Assembly: GCA_030248215.1 (NCBI GenBank)
Contig: JASANG010000413.1
Coordinates: 1-64,000, forward strand
Reading direction: 5' to 3'
Length of the DNA: 64,000 nucleotides
DNA from: Enoplolaimus lenunculus
Taxonomy: Eukaryota > Nematoda > Enoplea > Enoplida > Thoracostomopsidae
Both the position numbers and the translations under genes were made by a program. The notes beneath the pieces were generated by a model, which was not told the origin of the DNA, ran no database searches, and saw only the letters and a program-made list of their open reading frames with translations. This document shows positions 61,095 to 64,000 of this stretch, piece by piece. How positions within the stretch are numbered: position 1 is the stretch's first letter; every line of letters starts with the position of its first letter.

Positions 61095-61991
61095 CAGACA
61101 TGCAACGCCATGTCGATGTCGACACCAAAGCTACAACAACTGCAGCTACAGTCGGATTACGACAGACTTCATTTCGCGTCAAGAAGACCCCCAGAAAGCA
61201 ACACGGATATTGTCGATTCGCTCGCGTCTGATATAGGTAGCTGTGGCAATGTTACCACAGACGACGCAGGCGGAAACAATGGCAAAAACCGACATCAATT
61301 TCAGAACGGACACCAGTTTCAATTGGACGGAATACAAAATGGCATACCTCAACACAATAACAATGACAATGGCTGTTACAGTAGCAGCAGTAGTAGTAGC
61401 TTATTGGCGATAAACGGGTTACAGCTAGGAGAACTAGCGACAGAGTCAGTCGCGCCCAATGCCGTGGTCGACAGGCGGCTGCCTTCACGTCCAGTCTTGT
61501 CCAGTGACAATGGAGGGTTGCCCATTACTGCAGCATCGTTGTCTGCTTCGCTTGCAGCGTCAGCCGTTGAATCGATGACGGCAAGAAATGGTTACGGTTC
61601 AAAGTTTGGCGACAATTATTTGATGGGAAAATTACAGAATAGCAACGAAATGTTTACGTCAACAAAGGTGTTGCAGGTGCCAGCGACGGATGTCGCGAAC
61701 GGCAGTGAAAATAATGGAATGTGGCGACGATGTGATCGGTTATCGACTGGCGGTTGCTATAGTGATGGGAACATTGTTGATAGTGGAAAGCAACAACTAC
61801 AACAACAACAACAACTGTCTGACGTGTTTTCTCCTGTGCAGCCGTTGGCTTGTTCAACTGCAAGTGATTTGTGTAACTCGAAAATAGCTCCAGTCACCGC
61901 ATCTGCTGCTATATCAACTTGTACAGGCAGTAACAAGCGGTTGCCAATTTTTTCGCGACTGAGCTCGCAGTCGAGAAGCAATAGTGAATAA
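61095..61991 (+). CDS. Tis11: TIS11 protein, C-terminal exon with CNOT1-binding motif
   Basis: Continues the frame of the 56304-59996 exon across a phase-0 intron and adds 298 residues, for about 1,529 in total. The last residues, KRLPIFSRLSSQSRSNSE, match the conserved C-terminal motif (RRLPIFxRxS) by which tristetraprolin proteins bind CNOT1 of the CCR4-NOT deadenylase complex. This match at the expected end of the protein is the main evidence that the exon belongs to the same gene. The remainder is Ser/Asn/Gly/Gln-rich with a short Gln run near the end. The 3' splice site reads TTAGCAG: AG at 61093-61094 and at 61096-61097 both keep the frame, so a Gln codon may be optional. The stop TAA at 61989-61991 lies inside an AATAAA. 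The family relation is secure; the exact acceptor is inferred. Confidence 0.9.
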   Translation, partial: QTCNAMSMSTPKLQQLQLQSDYDRLHFASRRPPESNTDIVDSLASDIGSCGNVTTDDAGGNNGKNRHQFQNGHQFQLDGIQNGIPQHNNNDNGCYSSSSSSSLLAINGLQLGELATESVAPNAVVDRRLPSRPVLSSDNGGLPITAASLSASLAASAVESMTARNGYGSKFGDNYLMGKLQNSNEMFTSTKVLQVPATDVANGSENNGMWRRCDRLSTGGCYSDGNIVDSGKQQLQQQQQLSDVFSPVQPLACSTASDLCNSKIAPVTASAAISTCTGSNKRLPIFSRLSSQSRSNSE

Positions 61992-61992
61992 A
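61987..61992 (+). promoter_or_regulatory. AATAAA overlapping the TIS11 stop codon
   Basis: The hexamer AATAAA spans the TAA stop (61989-61991). It fits the poly(A) signal consensus, but use here would leave almost no 3' UTR, so it may be incidental. A donor-like ATGGTAAGTAC follows at about 62041. Confidence 0.3.
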
Positions 61993-64000
61993 GTGGCGCT
62001 GTGAGTATGTCGAAGAATTGGTAGCGTGAAAAGGGCTACTATGGTAAGTACATTTAAGTTTATTAACTAGCTAGCTAGTTAGCGGTTTTTGGGCTGGAGT
62101 TAGTTAACTACAGTGAAGCTTCAAGCTGGACTGGCTGGATGGGGACATGTGTTACGTACTAGGAGAGTTGAAAAAACTAAGATTATTAGTTCTTGTTCGG
62201 GTGACAAGTAAGTTAGGGGTTGTGGCTGCCTACGTGAATATAGTGGTGCTGTTGTTTTTGGTGCCTGTTGCTCAGTCCGGCTGTTCTACACTTCCGTTCC
62301 ACATATATCGTTAAGGCTTAGACTTATGCTTATAATATAAATATAAGCTTATATAAGCCTTTTCTAAAACCTAAGCCTTTGTGCTGTCGGTATTAGTCTT
62401 AGCTGTTGATGATTGCAATGCGCGTTAAAGCGACAACTTTACTATGGTATATATAATATTTCAGAATCAATGGTCGTGTATTGTTTGATGATGGCGCAAA
62501 TGATTTTTTGGGGTTTCCGTCAAAGTTTAGTCGCGTTTGATGCTAATCGATCGTCGCTATTTCAAGGGCACCACAAACAGTATTATATTACGACACAAAA
62601 AACACACATCATCATAATGTATAACAAGTATACGTACGTATATCTATTCTATTCTGTTACCATTCTATTGTTTGTTTTGTGTTTTGTATTTTTTCACCAA
62701 CGTATATATCTGCGTAATGTATGTATAAGAAGACAATGCTTTTCACTTGTTTGACTTTGTGTATTTTGTTGCTTCATTCATAGCTTTGTTGTCGTTTTGC
62801 CAGTATAATTTTTATAATTTTTATACGACTTGAATTTGAAATTCAACCAAACAAATTGATAATTAAGTAAGTACGTACTATATATAATGTACAGAATCGC
62901 TATATATTTGAATCGAGGTATATTGGTATATAGATATTCTCCGGCTATTAACACAGTTCAATTATGTGCCGTAAAATTCCGATGCGTGATGCTCTACGCA
63001 CCTGACGACCTAGACACAAACTCTTTGTGTTGGTATAAAATGTGAATATTTGTACCTAAAGGTGACCTTGGTGTCGACACAGCTCTGATTCGTACGTATG
63101 TACGTATCGTGTTAGCTTTCTGGACAGTTTCGTAAGTGTGCCGAACTGCCTAATCGGCTTTTATTGCTATTGTCAAATTGACTACGTAATCGCCGTTAAT
63201 ATTATGGCTAAAAAGTGCAAGTCTGATGATGGTTATTTTCTAAAAAATTTGAGAAATGTTCAGTTCTGCTTTGCACCCTGGAAGCCACGTGAAATTTTAT
63301 TCTTACATACAATTACTGTGACGATTCAGTGTATGGTAAATTAATGTGTATATAAATAATTTTAAATTATATATAAAAATTATATATGCCTAATATATAA
63401 ATACAATGTCATGTCATATTTTCGTATAATGTATGAGTTAACTAAGTTTGCCTAGTGTGGGCACTTACTTATACGCTGCCCCAACAAGTTAAATTGAAGT
63501 TATGCCAGATAAAATTTAAAAAATTTCAAAAACCATGAGTGGATGTGTACAAAAGCGCTTTGGTATATTCAGTTCTTGAGGATATAAGCCAATTATTGTT
63601 TTTTCTTGCGGTATTTTTAAGTTTGAAGTTTAGCATATTTGTGTCTTTTTGCAAGAAAATCTTCCAATAATTTGATGCCGATGATTTTCCAGAATGTGAA
63701 TTTTAATGAAACCCTGACAAATATAATATTATGGTTTGATCATCTGTCATGATATTCTAGTTAGACAATTTGTATCAATTGGTCTATGCCAAGTAGTAAT
63801 GGGTTTGAATCGCAATTTGGCATACCACATACCTACGTATATATATATTATGACAGTTTGTGTTGTGTGCATTATGCGTATATACTTTGGTTGCATTTAT
63901 TTTGCCTTTGTTACATGCATATCGCAAGTAGTATTAGGTACGTAAATCATTCATATCGGCAAGCATACAACGATAGTGTGAATCAATACGTAATACCTGA
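61992..64000 (+). other. 3' flank of the TIS11 gene, probable UTR plus intergenic sequence
   Basis: AT-rich with no convincing coding frame. A short TTAGGC-like fragment with inverted runs of AAGCTTATATAAGCC type lies at about 62310-62400. I do not see UUAUUUAUU-type AU-rich elements near the stop, so autoregulation by the protein on its own message is not evident from this strand. A decayed copy of the GGCCAATCTGCTATT repeat occurs near 63783-63840. The true message end cannot be fixed by eye. Confidence 0.4.

Overview
This is an AT-rich, intron- and repeat-heavy piece of an animal nuclear genome. Only one gene can be called with confidence: a very large TIS11/tristetraprolin (ZFP36) family mRNA-decay factor on the + strand near the right end, at about 56.3-62.0 kb. 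Three signals hint at a nematode or nematode relative: degenerate and perfect GCCTAA (TTAGGC) runs scattered through the window, GT-AG introns with short A/T-rich 3' splice sites, and a compact animal-type TIS11 zinc-finger pair. TTAGGC is the usual nematode telomere hexamer. Here the hexamers lie inside a dispersed repeat, so the taxon is an inference.

Layout. 1-5.2 kb is a repeat nest: a ~475-515 bp sequence occurring twice, then about four tandem units of ~450 bp, each carrying a copy of a TTAGGC-like element. 5-56 kb is a gene-poor field of short non-autonomous DNA transposons (MITEs). Separable families are: the TTAGGC-bearing element with TGGCCCATGTATA ends; a TA-flanked CTGTAGTGACCC family; a TA-flanked GAGTC-palindrome family; hAT-like families with CAGTGGCGGATCC, CAGGGTGGCACCG or GGTGCAACCGGAAT ends, several with 8-bp target duplications; a ~165-bp GTAGCCAGC family; and a GGCCAATCTGCTATT family. 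The same field holds a tRNA-derived SINE-like repeat (two copies), a 46-bp minisatellite at 15.5-16.8 kb and several long inverted repeats. I found no transposase or reverse transcriptase frame.

The TIS11 gene has two coding exons, 56304-59996 and 61095-61991, joined by a phase-0 intron of 1,098 bp that itself carries two MITEs. Exon 1 holds the tandem CCCH fingers; exon 2 ends in an RLPIFSRLS motif matching the CNOT1-binding C-terminus of tristetraprolin proteins. The predicted protein is about 1,529 residues, several times the usual family length, mostly low-complexity Gln/Thr/Ser/Gly/Asn sequence. An upstream coding exon is possible but not proven.

Other coding signals are weak: a possible set of small exons at 18.4-22.9 kb is listed at low confidence. 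Most short open frames are chance or repeat-derived.
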